64,000 nucleotides of DNA from a virus (IMGVR_UViG_3300006789_000019:1-64000); one strand, 5' to 3'; positions 32,320 to 41,274 are shown, counted from the stretch's first letter. Numbers and translations: made by a program. The notes: generated by a model from the letters alone, not told the origin.

Positions 32320-33828
32320 TTATGTATAATCAATTCCCCTGTCTTTTCTTACTAAGCTATTAACAAATATAGCAATACTGACAATAATTGCCAATATAAA
32401 CAATGGATGATTGGTAATACTAAACAAATCAAACCATCTAAAATCTGACATTGATGATAATCCTGGTTTCCATTGTTTGTATCCGTACAATTGTAATGTA
32501 CCCCAAAAGTATTCATCTATTTTAAATGCCACTACATATGCAACAAGAATTGCTGGGCGGCTGACATTATAATGTTTTAATATAACACCGATTGCACTAA
32601 GAATCCCTAGCAATGCTAAATCTTCCCATCCGCCAGTATATTGCATATTGGCATATATAATAACTGCGATAATGAATGTTGCATATATCCAATATGGTAC
32701 TTCAAGTATCTTGATAATCCATTTGTATAAGAAAATACTAAGCATTGCAACACCAATGGTACCAAAAATATAACCAAATGCTAAACTATTAACAAAATCG
32801 CTATCTTGCAATAAGCTAGGCTGTCCAATTTCCATACCAAAATACATACAAATAGCCATTACCATTGCTGCGAACGGTGCTGCTGGAATACCAAACAAAC
32901 ATGCTGGAATCATACTTGAAACTTTTTGTGCATTATTTGCACCTTCGCAACCAAGTAGTCCAACTGGATTACCTTCACCAAATGGCACTTCTTGATCTTT
33001 TCCTTTATGCGCTGCTTTTGTTGCACCATAGGCAAGGAAGTCTCCAACTGCTCCGCCTACACCTGGTAATAGTCCAGTAACAAAGCCAATGAATCCGCCT
33101 CTAACCATGTCAAACCAATTAAGCCTGACATCATTAAAACCTTGAAATAATTGACTCCAATAATGTTCTGATGTTGGTGGTGCTGCTGATTTTGCGCCGC
33201 GGCGGAAGCCTGCAACCAATTCTGGAATACCAAACAATCCAGACAGTAATACAACCATGCCTACACCATTTTCTAAATATTCCCAACCGAATGCAAAACG
33301 TGGGTTACCCACAACATCTTGACCAATTAGTCCAATAAATAATCCAAATATAATTGCACAAATGCTCAAGAATACATTTTTACTTGCGACAAAGCCTACA
33401 CAGGCCAATGCCATCATCATAAATCCTAAAAATTCTGGTCTACCAAACAACACGATTATTTTTCCATAAAATGGCAATAATGCAAATGCAACTACTGCAT
33501 ATAATACACCATTAAATGTTGAATCTGCAATAGCAATGCCCATTGCGCGAGCTGCTTGTCCTTTTTGTGCCATAGGATAACCGTCAATAACACATGCTGC
33601 TGTGGTACTTGCTCCCGGTATACCAGTTAAGATACTAGTATAACTATCTGCGCTGGCACAACTTGCTACAATTGCAGTCAGAAAGACCAACCCCAAATAG
33701 GGGTCGGCCATAAAGTAAGTGCCCATGCTAAAGACAGTTATCAGGGCGGTAGTCACACCAGCAATTGGTATAATGCCTACCAACATACCGTATGCGGTAC
33801 CTATTAATGCCCAGATAACATATTCCAT
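32320..33828 (-). CDS. tctA: TctA-type transporter (tripartite tricarboxylate transporter large subunit)
   Basis: 502 aa with about 11 membrane segments. It has the TctA landmarks GMLVGIIPIAGVTTALI, SILTGIPGASTTAACVIDG, YPMAQKGQAARAMGIA and, in the second half, GLLPGVGGAVGDFLAYGATKA. TctA moves carboxylates through the inner membrane with a periplasmic binding protein (TctC) and a small TctB. TctC is encoded directly upstream (10 bases), but no TctB gene is seen. Transport genes are rare in phages. It likely increases carboxylate uptake in the infected cell; the substrate cannot be read from sequence. Confidence 0.9.
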   Translation of the reverse strand: MEYVIWALIGTAYGMLVGIIPIAGVTTALITVFSMGTYFMADPYLGLVFLTAIVASCASADSYTSILTGIPGASTTAACVIDGYPMAQKGQAARAMGIAIADSTFNGVLYAVVAFALLPFYGKIIVLFGRPEFLGFMMMALACVGFVASKNVFLSICAIIFGLFIGLIGQDVVGNPRFAFGWEYLENGVGMVVLLSGLFGIPELVAGFRRGAKSAAPPTSEHYWSQLFQGFNDVRLNWFDMVRGGFIGFVTGLLPGVGGAVGDFLAYGATKAAHKGKDQEVPFGEGNPVGLLGCEGANNAQKVSSMIPACLFGIPAAPFAAMVMAICMYFGMEIGQPSLLQDSDFVNSLAFGYIFGTIGVAMLSIFLYKWIIKILEVPYWIYATFIIAVIIYANMQYTGGWEDLALLGILSAIGVILKHYNVSRPAILVAYVVAFKIDEYFWGTLQLYGYKQWKPGLSSMSDFRWFDLFSITNHPLFILAIIVSIAIFVNSLVRKDRGIDYT

Positions 33829-33838
33829 AATCTATGCC

Positions 33839-34894
33839 TTAATCTAGAAGTTCTGGTTTATACACGGACGGGAAACCATATGCTTCTTGGTTCCAACGTA
33901 CTGCATCCCTTAGGGCTTTCTCTGTAATCAATGATTTTAGGATGGCCAATAGTGCTGGGCCATCTTGAATCCAAGGATACTCGCCAGTTTTTGCATAAAT
34001 TTCTGCAGATGCAACTGGATCGTTAATCATTGCAGTAAGTGCTGCACGAACTTTTTCTACATTTGGATTACCTTTGTTCATCCAAAGTGATTTTTGGATT
34101 GCATCACGCCAGTTACGAGTCAACATATATGCATTATATAGGTCACCATGTGGACGTTCACCCCATAGTTCCTCGTACAAATCTTCGAACTGGGTGCCTG
34201 GGAAGTTTGGATCTGCCATTTGTTTTTTGTTTACCAAATCCAAGATACCGTGTGTGAACCATAGTTCATTGCCTTTGATACTTGAATAGAAGCGTTTCCA
34301 CGCCGCTGGTGATTCACGTGCTACATCGAATTCACCATTTTGGAACCCTAGACGCTTTTCACCGCCTGATACACCGTTGACCCAAGTTACACGCTCGCGC
34401 CAACATGCTAGGTATTCATCAATAGTGTTGTTGCCTTGTGGGCCACATAGCAACATTGCAACTGCTGCTGCATCTGGTTCAAAACCTGATCCGCCTGCAA
34501 TAGTCCAGTTACCTGATTTCTCATCAGCACCAGCATGTTTGCCAAGAACGATGTCGTTGTTCATTGAACCAATTAGTTCATAATCAAAGTAGTCGTAATC
34601 TACATCGTCTAGTAGGTATGATACACCGTTACCACCGTGTGCTACCATGATTGTCTTATCATCAAAGCGTAGTGAGTTGTGGAACTTGTTAAAGCCTGGA
34701 ATATCACGTGCGCCTGGAATGTGACGAACAACTACTGGTTCACCTAAGAACTTTTCTAAGTTTTTAGCAATAATTTCACTCCAAACCGAAGTGCCTTTGC
34801 CTGGTGCCTGTGGCACAATAAGTGTATAATCAGCCATTGCCGATGAAGCAATAACCATAGATGCGACTGCACCTAAAATAAAACGTTTAATCAT
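33839..34894 (-). CDS. tctC: TctC-type periplasmic substrate-binding protein
   Basis: 351 aa with a signal peptide (MIKRFILGAVASMVIASSAMA). The mature part begins DYTLIVPQAPGKGTSVWSEI and continues EPVVVRHIPGARD, a typical TctC pattern. In three-part transporters TctC binds a carboxylate in the periplasm and delivers it to TctA. AGGAG stands 10 bases before the ATG. It lies behind a 150-base leader with two alternative hairpins and a CATAAATA box, so late expression and RNA-level control are possible. Confidence 0.85.
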   Translation of the reverse strand: MIKRFILGAVASMVIASSAMADYTLIVPQAPGKGTSVWSEIIAKNLEKFLGEPVVVRHIPGARDIPGFNKFHNSLRFDDKTIMVAHGGNGVSYLLDDVDYDYFDYELIGSMNNDIVLGKHAGADEKSGNWTIAGGSGFEPDAAAVAMLLCGPQGNNTIDEYLACWRERVTWVNGVSGGEKRLGFQNGEFDVARESPAAWKRFYSSIKGNELWFTHGILDLVNKKQMADPNFPGTQFEDLYEELWGERPHGDLYNAYMLTRNWRDAIQKSLWMNKGNPNVEKVRAALTAMINDPVASAEIYAKTGEYPWIQDGPALLAILKSLITEKALRDAVRWNQEAYGFPSVYKPELLD

Positions 34895-34999
34895 CTTAAA
34901 TTTCTCCTATGTTTGTTAAGATTTTTTAATCAGTGAAAAACTTTTAATGTAATTTTTTGTTTTTTGATTAGTTTAAGGGATAAAGCGACTCCGCGTAGG

Positions 35000-35033
35000 G
35001 TGTCACCTGTCAGGTGGGACACAACTCTGTGTC
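35000..35033 (-). ncRNA. Structured leader RNA upstream of tctC
   Basis: In the 151-base gap 34895-35045 two mutually exclusive hairpins can form in the minus-strand transcript. One pairs 35018-35023 with 35028-35033 (6 bp, loop of 4). The other pairs 35019-35022 with 35000-35003 and 35012-35016 with 35004-35008, with a 2-base bulge. The rest of the gap is A/T-rich with no other gene. No known riboswitch class was recognised. Confidence 0.4.
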
Positions 35034-35045
35034 TATGTATTACTT

Positions 35046-35726
35046 CTATTTATGCTTTTTAAGAACAAAGTAATATCGATCTCCGACATCTTGCCGTAGC
35101 ATAACTAATTCACAACCCAAGATAATAGCAACATTACTAATGAACACTGGGTCCCAATCATAAAATTTGATCCATCGTGCTGCTGGTTTATCATGTTGTA
35201 CACCAGGGTTGACACGGAAATATAAAACGCCGCCTGGCTTGATCATATTTACCGCTTTTAACAATTCAGCAATAATTTTGTCACTACTGCCGAAATTAAT
35301 ACTGCCCAAACAAATCGCAACATCAAATTGATGTTCAGCATTATATGTCAAAACACTTGCTTTAACATCTGCTCTATCATTATATGGGTCGATACCTATC
35401 AAATTCTGTATTTTGCCTTTGAACTCATTATATCCACAACCGATATCAATAACGGCTGCCGGGTTCATACTATTGACTTCATCAATAATAGCAAGACCAC
35501 TATACTTGTACTTCTTTGTCTCTGGTTGCCAAACTTTACTAAAATAATTAGCAAGTGTTAAATTATCAATTATATCACACAATTTATAAATATCAGTTGA
35601 CTCAACTGATGGCAATATTACGCCAAACACTCCATTAATTACTTGGCATAGCGCATTTTTATTTTTTAATAGTCCTGGATTGTGTTTAAACAATCGGTCT
35701 AATTCATTTAAAATTTTTAAATTCAT
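35046..35726 (-). CDS. Class I SAM-dependent methyltransferase
   Basis: 226 aa. SAM-binding motif I is AAVIDIGCGYNEF, motif II LIGIDPYNDR, followed by AICLGSINF and MIKPGGVLYFRVN (post-motif segment). About 60 residues precede the domain. The acceptor is unknown: sugar, small molecule or protein. It begins a minus-strand group that includes the carbamoyltransferase and small proteins. Confidence 0.8.
   Translation of the reverse strand: MNLKILNELDRLFKHNPGLLKNKNALCQVINGVFGVILPSVESTDIYKLCDIIDNLTLANYFSKVWQPETKKYKYSGLAIIDEVNSMNPAAVIDIGCGYNEFKGKIQNLIGIDPYNDRADVKASVLTYNAEHQFDVAICLGSINFGSSDKIIAELLKAVNMIKPGGVLYFRVNPGVQHDKPAARWIKFYDWDPVFISNVAIILGCELVMLRQDVGDRYYFVLKKHK
35047..35054 (-). promoter_or_regulatory. 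T4-type late promoter box CATAAATA
   Basis: CATAAATA on the minus strand overlaps the last codons of the methyltransferase and precedes the structured leader of tctC-tctA. Confidence 0.42.
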
Positions 35727-35727
35727 T

Positions 35728-35955
35728 TTATTGCCAACTCAATGCAAAGAGAAACGCTTCCTCTTCATTTAATTTTTCAATGACCGTACCATTACGCTGC
35801 GTAATGTTATTATTAATACAATACTTATCCAATTTGTCTAGATTATTTCCTGTTGTCCAGTAACTATAGTCAGTAAGTATAACACAAAAATAAGGTTTGC
35901 GCAAGGTTTTATTTACTACTTGTTCAATAATAAATCGTTCTGACATGTTATTCAT
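35728..35955 (-). CDS. Small phage protein with EEAFLFALSW tail
   Basis: 75 aa. The C-terminus NEEEAFLFALSWQ is a variant of the terminal motif in 6809 and 28735, and very like tails of small cyanophage proteins. The start overlaps the stop of the 37-aa gene (ATGAATAA). A second ATG three codons later is an alternative. Function unknown. Confidence 0.62.
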   Translation of the reverse strand: MNNMSERFIIEQVVNKTLRKPYFCVILTDYSYWTTGNNLDKLDKYCINNNITQRNGTVIEKLNEEEAFLFALSWQ

Positions 35956-36061
35956 ATATAAATGGGTCTTGGTCTTTTAGTTTTTTTAATTTTTCAGCTA
36001 TCTTTTTTTTACGTTCTTTATTTTCTTTCCACTTTTTATACCATTTGAAAGGGTTAAACAT
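35948..36061 (-). CDS. Basic micro-protein (37 aa)
   Basis: 37 codons from the ATG at 36061, which overlaps the stop of 36054-36287; the longer frame to 36187 runs inside that gene. Lys-rich helix (WYKKWKENKERKKKIAEKLK) with an acidic tail DQDPFIYE. The arrangement of overlapping start and stop on both sides supports it. Confidence 0.5.
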   Translation of the reverse strand: MFNPFKWYKKWKENKERKKKIAEKLKKLKDQDPFIYE

Positions 36062-36287
36062 TATTTGGGTACTCCTCTGCATAATGCAATTTTTCTTCAT
36101 TGATATATCCCAATACATAATCATGCATTGTTGCGATATATCTGCCTTCTCTCCATACTTCTTCTGCCTTGCCTGCCTTCCGAGCATCTTTTATATGATC
36201 GAACACACCAAGTACATAGCGGTGTGGTTCATGATTGGGTATTAGTTGAGTAGATTGTTCTTCCATTTGAACTATATATACTATCAT
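36054..36287 (-). CDS. Small phage protein, unknown function
   Basis: 77 aa (MIVYIVQMEEQSTQLIPNHE ... HYAEEYPNNV). Overlaps the carbamoyltransferase stop by 4 bases, so it is translated after that gene. Charged, with RYVLGVFDHIKDARKAGKAEE in the middle, typical of small phage regulators or host-interaction proteins, but no family is assigned. Confidence 0.6.
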   Translation of the reverse strand: MIVYIVQMEEQSTQLIPNHEPHRYVLGVFDHIKDARKAGKAEEVWREGRYIATMHDYVLGYINEEKLHYAEEYPNNV

Positions 36288-37795
36288 TTTAGGTCCCTTG
36301 TGACTACTTTAACTTTATATTTTGTCGTCCATCTTTCTGCATCTGCTTCAGTGTCCACCATTGGTTCACCTTTAATGTTTAAGGATGTATTTAATAGCAT
36401 TGGGCACCCGGTTTTATTTTTCCATTTCTGCAATAGATTATACAATCCAGGATGCTCTTGTTGCGTTACAGTCTGTATGCGACTAGTCCCATCTAAGTGG
36501 GTTATTGCTGGATATAAATCTGGCCGTTTTGTTCGACCCACGAACTGCATGTATGGGCTATGGCTACATCGTTCATGTGGCATATCGAAATATTCATGCA
36601 CATGCTCTGCCATTATTACTGGAGCGAAGGGTCTGAACTCCTGTCTACGCTTCACAGTGTTAACAAGGTCCTTCATTTCCTGTCCTCTTGGGTCCGCTAG
36701 TAAACTCCTATTACCCAGTGCTCGTGGTCCAAATTCTGCTCGACCATTTGCTATACCTACCATACCAACTGTTGATATCTCGTCCAATGCTGCTTGAACT
36801 GGATAATCTCCCGTAATATTATATCCTAAGTAAGGTGTAGCGTATTCAATAAATTCTTTTGTTTCATCCAATACACAACCAACACTACTTCCAGCATCGC
36901 CTGGATTAGGCATAATCCAAACATTCTCAAAATATTTATATGCGATGCTATTAGCTACACAATTCAATGCGCAGCCGCCCATCAATACAATGTTTTTACT
37001 TGGTACCAATTTGGCAGTTTGTTTTACTAGATGCTCAAATACATATTCATATACTGCTTGTACGCTTGCCGCAATATCAGCATAGTCCTGTACTGTGTTA
37101 AGTTCTGGAGCCCACCACTGACATCCGCGATGCAAGTTATGCTTAAACTGAATGCGTGGGCTATCTGGTTCCATTGGATAAAAGAATTCATTAAAAATTC
37201 GTTTCTTGTATTTATCCGGATCGCCAATGGCGGCCCAGCCCATTAAAATATATTCATCTTCATTTGGCTTTAGTCCAATTCGCTGTGTCATTGCACTATA
37301 CCATAATCCAACACTGTTAGGATAGTTTTGTGAAAATGTTTTCTTTAATTTTTTATCTTTGCCATTCCATATAGTTAGTGTTTCAAATTCACCAATGCTA
37401 TCAACCACTAATACGGCTGCATCACGGAATGGACTTGTATAATAACCGGCTGCTGCATGACTTGCATGATGCCGATGATTAATATATTTAATTGGTTCTA
37501 GCGTTCCTGTTAAGAAAATCTCACCTAATGCAGATTGCATTGATGGTTTTGTAAATGCTGTTTTATATTGGCCACTGTAAAGCATACGCAACCGTTTTAA
37601 CCACAGTGTTTCATACCAGTGTACTTGTGATGGTTGTCCGTATTCAAGTGCCTGGCTTATTAATGTGCTATTCAACTGCTTGTCATTTTTAATACCACTA
37701 CTACGCTCAGCGTGAGCAGCAAATTTTAGATCATTATTATCAAAAACAGCTATGGCAGCGTCATGAGCGTTTGCTGTTATTCCCCATTGTATCAT
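36284..37795 (-). CDS. Carbamoyltransferase (NodU/TobZ family)
   Basis: 503 aa. N-terminal Kae1-like domain: GITANAHDAAIAVF, HRHHASHAAAGYYTSP (metal and adenylate site) and VDSIGEFETLTIW. C-terminal YrdC-like part: GRAEFGPRALGNRSLLADPR, RRQEFRPFAPVI and LNTSLNIKGEPMV. Family enzymes use carbamoyl phosphate and ATP to carbamoylate hydroxyl groups of sugars, antibiotics or nodulation factors. Related genes occur in marine phages. The acceptor here could be a glycan of the nearby sugar pathways or, less securely, the modified base. Upstream are three tandem ATCCT units that give repeated AGGAT ribosome-binding sequence. Confidence 0.88.
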   Translation of the reverse strand: MIQWGITANAHDAAIAVFDNNDLKFAAHAERSSGIKNDKQLNSTLISQALEYGQPSQVHWYETLWLKRLRMLYSGQYKTAFTKPSMQSALGEIFLTGTLEPIKYINHRHHASHAAAGYYTSPFRDAAVLVVDSIGEFETLTIWNGKDKKLKKTFSQNYPNSVGLWYSAMTQRIGLKPNEDEYILMGWAAIGDPDKYKKRIFNEFFYPMEPDSPRIQFKHNLHRGCQWWAPELNTVQDYADIAASVQAVYEYVFEHLVKQTAKLVPSKNIVLMGGCALNCVANSIAYKYFENVWIMPNPGDAGSSVGCVLDETKEFIEYATPYLGYNITGDYPVQAALDEISTVGMVGIANGRAEFGPRALGNRSLLADPRGQEMKDLVNTVKRRQEFRPFAPVIMAEHVHEYFDMPHERCSHSPYMQFVGRTKRPDLYPAITHLDGTSRIQTVTQQEHPGLYNLLQKWKNKTGCPMLLNTSLNIKGEPMVDTEADAERWTTKYKVKVVTRDLK

Positions 37796-37813
37796 ATATT
37801 ATCCTATCCTATC

Positions 37814-38275
37814 CTATTCAGTGTTTAATATACTATTCCATTGAACTGATTTATAATCATCACCACAGACTCCAAAAATATTTTCACTAAGAGCGGGCAT
37901 TTCATATCCCATTAGATCAAGCCATATAGCTTTTTTATGATCTGGATATATTCCAGGATGGCACCACATAAATCCACGGCTAGTTAATGTTAACTGGTCT
38001 GACTCATGCCAAAAACAATGAAATCCACTTGTAACTAATAATTGCATAGTTTCTATAGTCTTAGCATGACAAAACACATATGGTTTAGTCAAAAATTCGT
38101 AGTCTACAGTCTCTTGTGGTTCATCATGACCATAGTATAACACATCATTATAAATTTGTAAATCACATTCTACACCAAAGCCGCGACTATATGCATCTCT
38201 GAGATAATCAGATGTATTTTCATAATCTGGTTCTGGTCCATGCATATTACCTCTATGTGCTATAAAAACTGGCAT
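37814..38275 (-). CDS. Glycerophosphodiester phosphodiesterase-like protein
   Basis: 153 aa. PI-PLC/GDPD-fold start: VFIAHRGNMHGPEPDYENTS, GFGVECDLQIYNDVLYYGHD, matching HRG, EN and ECD metal and acid-base residues. Shorter than full GDPD enzymes (about 250 aa), so it may be a reduced phosphodiesterase acting on phospholipid head groups or a glycan. GGAG 11 bases before ATG. Confidence 0.68.
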   Translation of the reverse strand: MPVFIAHRGNMHGPEPDYENTSDYLRDAYSRGFGVECDLQIYNDVLYYGHDEPQETVDYEFLTKPYVFCHAKTIETMQLLVTSGFHCFWHESDQLTLTSRGFMWCHPGIYPDHKKAIWLDLMGYEMPALSENIFGVCGDDYKSVQWNSILNTE

Positions 38276-38299
38276 TAATTGATTGTCTCCATTATGTTA

Positions 38300-39037
38300 T
38301 TATTTAGCGAGATTTGAATAGTCCATTCCAACCAGGTACCCATCTTCTACTAAAAAATAGTCATTGGAAATATATTTAAAATAATTAGTAATGTAAGTAT
38401 AAACTTCATCGTAATTAACGATGACGTCGGATTTGCTGGGTGTCTTCTTGATTGTTATTTTATCTGCTGTGTCGACGATATCAATATCTAATTGAAGTTT
38501 ATCTAAGTCTGTGATTTCGTTGAATGTTAAATCTTCAAAAAATACTATTTCGTTAACAGAGACATGGTGTATATTATTAATAAATTCATATAAATGGTAA
38601 TACAAGATGTTATCACATACTTCTCTCATTACTATATCAGTTATAGTGACTTGTTCATATGTATATGGATAATTCCATACTTTAGTAGTTCTACCTATCA
38701 TTTGACTTAACGCGGATTGAATTAAGTTTCGTCGAGTTAATGCTATGACATAATCAGGTATATTGATCATGTCATGGATTTCCTTTTGATAGTTACACAG
38801 CATTCTCTTTTCGCTAATATCTGTTGGATGGATTTTCCATATAATATTATTTAATTGTTCAGTTTGTATGTTGCTTTCTTGTTGTATAACTTTATATTCC
38901 GCTAATGTATTATCTGTATATTGCCTGAAATCAAATGGTACATTATGCCATGTATACTTAGTATAGTTATTAAAGCAACTATGGAGGTAATTACTACCAC
39001 TTCTTGTAGTTGCATATAGCATTATCTTATTAATCAT
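38300..39037 (-). CDS. Sulfotransferase-like protein (tandem family, copy 4)
   Basis: 245 aa. 5'-phosphosulfate loop: ATTRSGSNYLHSCF; 3'-phosphate site: ALTRRNLIQSALSQM; then VNEIVFFEDLTF and a KTPSKSDVIVNYDEVY tail. Four such genes follow one another on the minus strand (38300-41274) with overlaps or a few bases between. They look like PAPS-dependent sulfotransferases of unknown acceptor. Sequences differ, so they are diverged rather than recent copies. Confidence 0.78.
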   Translation of the reverse strand: MINKIMLYATTRSGSNYLHSCFNNYTKYTWHNVPFDFRQYTDNTLAEYKVIQQESNIQTEQLNNIIWKIHPTDISEKRMLCNYQKEIHDMINIPDYVIALTRRNLIQSALSQMIGRTTKVWNYPYTYEQVTITDIVMREVCDNILYYHLYEFINNIHHVSVNEIVFFEDLTFNEITDLDKLQLDIDIVDTADKITIKKTPSKSDVIVNYDEVYTYITNYFKYISNDYFLVEDGYLVGMDYSNLAK

Positions 39038-39809
39038 TGAACAGATTCCTATCGTTATATGTTTCGATATTGTATCCGTTTAACGTAATAAAGCAATTGG
39101 GCGGAATTTGATTAAAGACGCCGACGGCTATATTTTCTAACTCTGCGTAATTTTTAATAATATTTTGTTTTGATGGTGCTTTCGTCATACGATTAATCAT
39201 CATGTCATGTCGCGGCTCGAAGTTGACTAACTCTATATCGAAGTCTTTACACAATGATAGGCTTGCGAATCTATCTTCATCTGTGTCTAATGAGAATAAG
39301 TCTTCGTATACGACTAGTTCATTGAATGGAATGTAATAGTTATTTTGCAGTGTTAAGTATTGTGATATGTATGCTACATGGCATTGTTGTTTGAATGCGA
39401 CAGGGTCAACTGTGATGGTATCAGTTGGGTAAGGATGTATCCATGCTTTAGTATGTATGCTATAGGCTAGGCTTATAGCGACATCGAATAGGTTTCGTCT
39501 GATAACTGCGATGGCATAATCAGGTATAGTAATAAATTGTTGGAAGAAGGTGGTTTCTCTATCATGTGAGATATAGTAATCTTCAAGATCATCCATTGGC
39601 TTGGCATGCATTTTTAATACATAGTTCTCATTGGAATTTAATTCAGATATAAGATCGTCTAGGTACGTATCTCTACTATCTATATCACAAGGCAGGTTGC
39701 GTTCATTAATAGGTTCAGCGTATGTTCTATTACCATTTGTGTATACCACTAACAGATTAGTAAGATAAGTCGTGCCTGATCGGGGGCTGCCATATACAAG
39801 GACTTTCAT
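39030..39809 (-). CDS. Sulfotransferase-like protein (tandem family, copy 3)
   Basis: 259 aa, with YGSPRSGTTYLTNLL (closest of the four to the canonical PRSGTT loop), AVIRRNLFDVAISLAY, NELVVYEDLF and KAPSKQNIIKNYAELE. The start overlaps the previous stop by one base, and the next gene begins inside its end. Acceptor unknown. Confidence 0.8.
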   Translation of the reverse strand: MKVLVYGSPRSGTTYLTNLLVVYTNGNRTYAEPINERNLPCDIDSRDTYLDDLISELNSNENYVLKMHAKPMDDLEDYYISHDRETTFFQQFITIPDYAIAVIRRNLFDVAISLAYSIHTKAWIHPYPTDTITVDPVAFKQQCHVAYISQYLTLQNNYYIPFNELVVYEDLFSLDTDEDRFASLSLCKDFDIELVNFEPRHDMMINRMTKAPSKQNIIKNYAELENIAVGVFNQIPPNCFITLNGYNIETYNDRNLFND

Positions 39810-40549
39810 TAGAATTTTAACTCAATATCCGTAATCTTACCGTCTGATATATTAATCCAATCAAGAGATACATCACGATAATACTCTGATACCATATCTT
39901 CCACTTGGTTATAATTATCCACTATAGCTTTTTTGTCTGGCGTTTTTTCATGGATTATTTTAACCGTATCTTGATTCGTCGGTGCTATATGGTCTAATCC
40001 CAGTAGTGTTATGTCGGTATCATTGAACTGCAAGTCTTCATAATATATCATAGTGTTGACCTTTAGGTTATGTCTATTTCTGGCAAATTCATAAAGGCTA
40101 CGATGCAATGTAAACTGACAGAAATGTTCCACTTTAAGTGGTAACACACTTATTTTATTAGTATTATACGGCGGTGTCCATGTATCTGTGGTTCGTGCTA
40201 TTATTCTACTCATGGTACTTTGTATTAAATCTTTTCTGGTTAATCCTATGACATATGTTGGAATCTGACAGAATCGTTCTATATACGGATAATAATCACT
40301 TAATAGCTTATGATTGGCTAGTTGATTAGGATGTGTTTTCCATACAATATGTCGTGACTGTGATTCGATTGCTGCTATATGAGATTCTAGACGTGATTCA
40401 ATATCAACTCCAGATTTAAATAATTGCTTCGTACGATCATTGTTGATAGGGCAGGTAAAGTAATCAACGTCCATGTTGTTATATATAGTATTATGTAAAT
40501 AATTGCTACCAGTTCTACCAGTAGCATATATCATTATTTTTTCATTCAT
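39809..40549 (-). CDS. Sulfotransferase-like protein (tandem family, copy 2)
   Basis: 246 aa, with YATGRTGSNYLHNTI, GLTRKDLIQSTMSRI, TMIYYEDLQF and KTPDKKAIVDNYNQVE. The loop has RTGS instead of RSGT. Same order of motifs and similar length as its neighbours. Confidence 0.75.
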   Translation of the reverse strand: MNEKIMIYATGRTGSNYLHNTIYNNMDVDYFTCPINNDRTKQLFKSGVDIESRLESHIAAIESQSRHIVWKTHPNQLANHKLLSDYYPYIERFCQIPTYVIGLTRKDLIQSTMSRIIARTTDTWTPPYNTNKISVLPLKVEHFCQFTLHRSLYEFARNRHNLKVNTMIYYEDLQFNDTDITLLGLDHIAPTNQDTVKIIHEKTPDKKAIVDNYNQVEDMVSEYYRDVSLDWINISDGKITDIELKF

Positions 40550-40554
40550 TATAT

Positions 40555-41274
40555 TTAATCCATTGCAATAGCAGTTAGTATGCCATTCTTAATTATTAAC
40601 CTATCGTTGGATATATTATCAAAGTATTCGGATGCAATATCGTATAAGTGCTCATAATTACTTACTAATTCATGTTTTGCAGGTGCTGGTGACATATTCT
40701 TTTTTATCTTATTATAGATAGGTTCTTCGGTACTTAAATTCAGATATTTTAAATCATACCTAGGTATCTTAACTAAATCTTCAAAGAATATCAAGCGATC
40801 AATCTTAACATTATATACATTATCTATAAATGTATAGTAGTTCCCTAACACATGCTGACACATATATTCAAAAAACTCTGTTCTAATACTGAATCTATCA
40901 TAGTTCCACGGTGGTATCCAACAGTTATTAACTGCACTAATAGAATGACTGATCGTTACTTCTACTAAGTTTCGCCTAGTGATAGCCAATACGTAATCAG
41001 GTATAGTAATCATTTCGTGTATTTCAGATTGAAATGGCTTTAATCTATCAACTAACAATTCATTTGGATGCATTTTCCAAACAAGATTTGTAGAATTCCG
41101 TGCATATTGATTTGCCGCGGCTAGATATTTTCCATATATCTCATCACTTACATTATTATACAATTCAGACCGATACGGATATTCCCACCATGTTAGATCA
41201 GTGTAATCATTTAATATACCATTGACATAGTTGCTACCACTGCGAGGTGTGGAATAAATCATAATACGGGCCAT
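40555..41274 (-). CDS. Sulfotransferase-like protein (tandem family, copy 1)
   Basis: 239 aa, with YSTPRSGSNYVNGIL, AITRRNLVEVTISHSI, RLIFFEDLV and APAKHELVSNYEHLY. It is the first of the four and sits just after a TATAAATA late box whose end is 5 bases from the ATG, so its mRNA may have almost no leader. Confidence 0.78.
   Translation of the reverse strand: MARIMIYSTPRSGSNYVNGILNDYTDLTWWEYPYRSELYNNVSDEIYGKYLAAANQYARNSTNLVWKMHPNELLVDRLKPFQSEIHEMITIPDYVLAITRRNLVEVTISHSISAVNNCWIPPWNYDRFSIRTEFFEYMCQHVLGNYYTFIDNVYNVKIDRLIFFEDLVKIPRYDLKYLNLSTEEPIYNKIKKNMSPAPAKHELVSNYEHLYDIASEYFDNISNDRLIIKNGILTAIAMD

Noticed and set aside
34895-35045. Possible tRNA in the longest gap
   Set aside because: No cloverleaf, CCA end or anticodon arm can be drawn; only two overlapping hairpins.
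36246-36797. 183-aa plus-strand frame
   Set aside because: Antisense to the carbamoyltransferase, which has clear family motifs.
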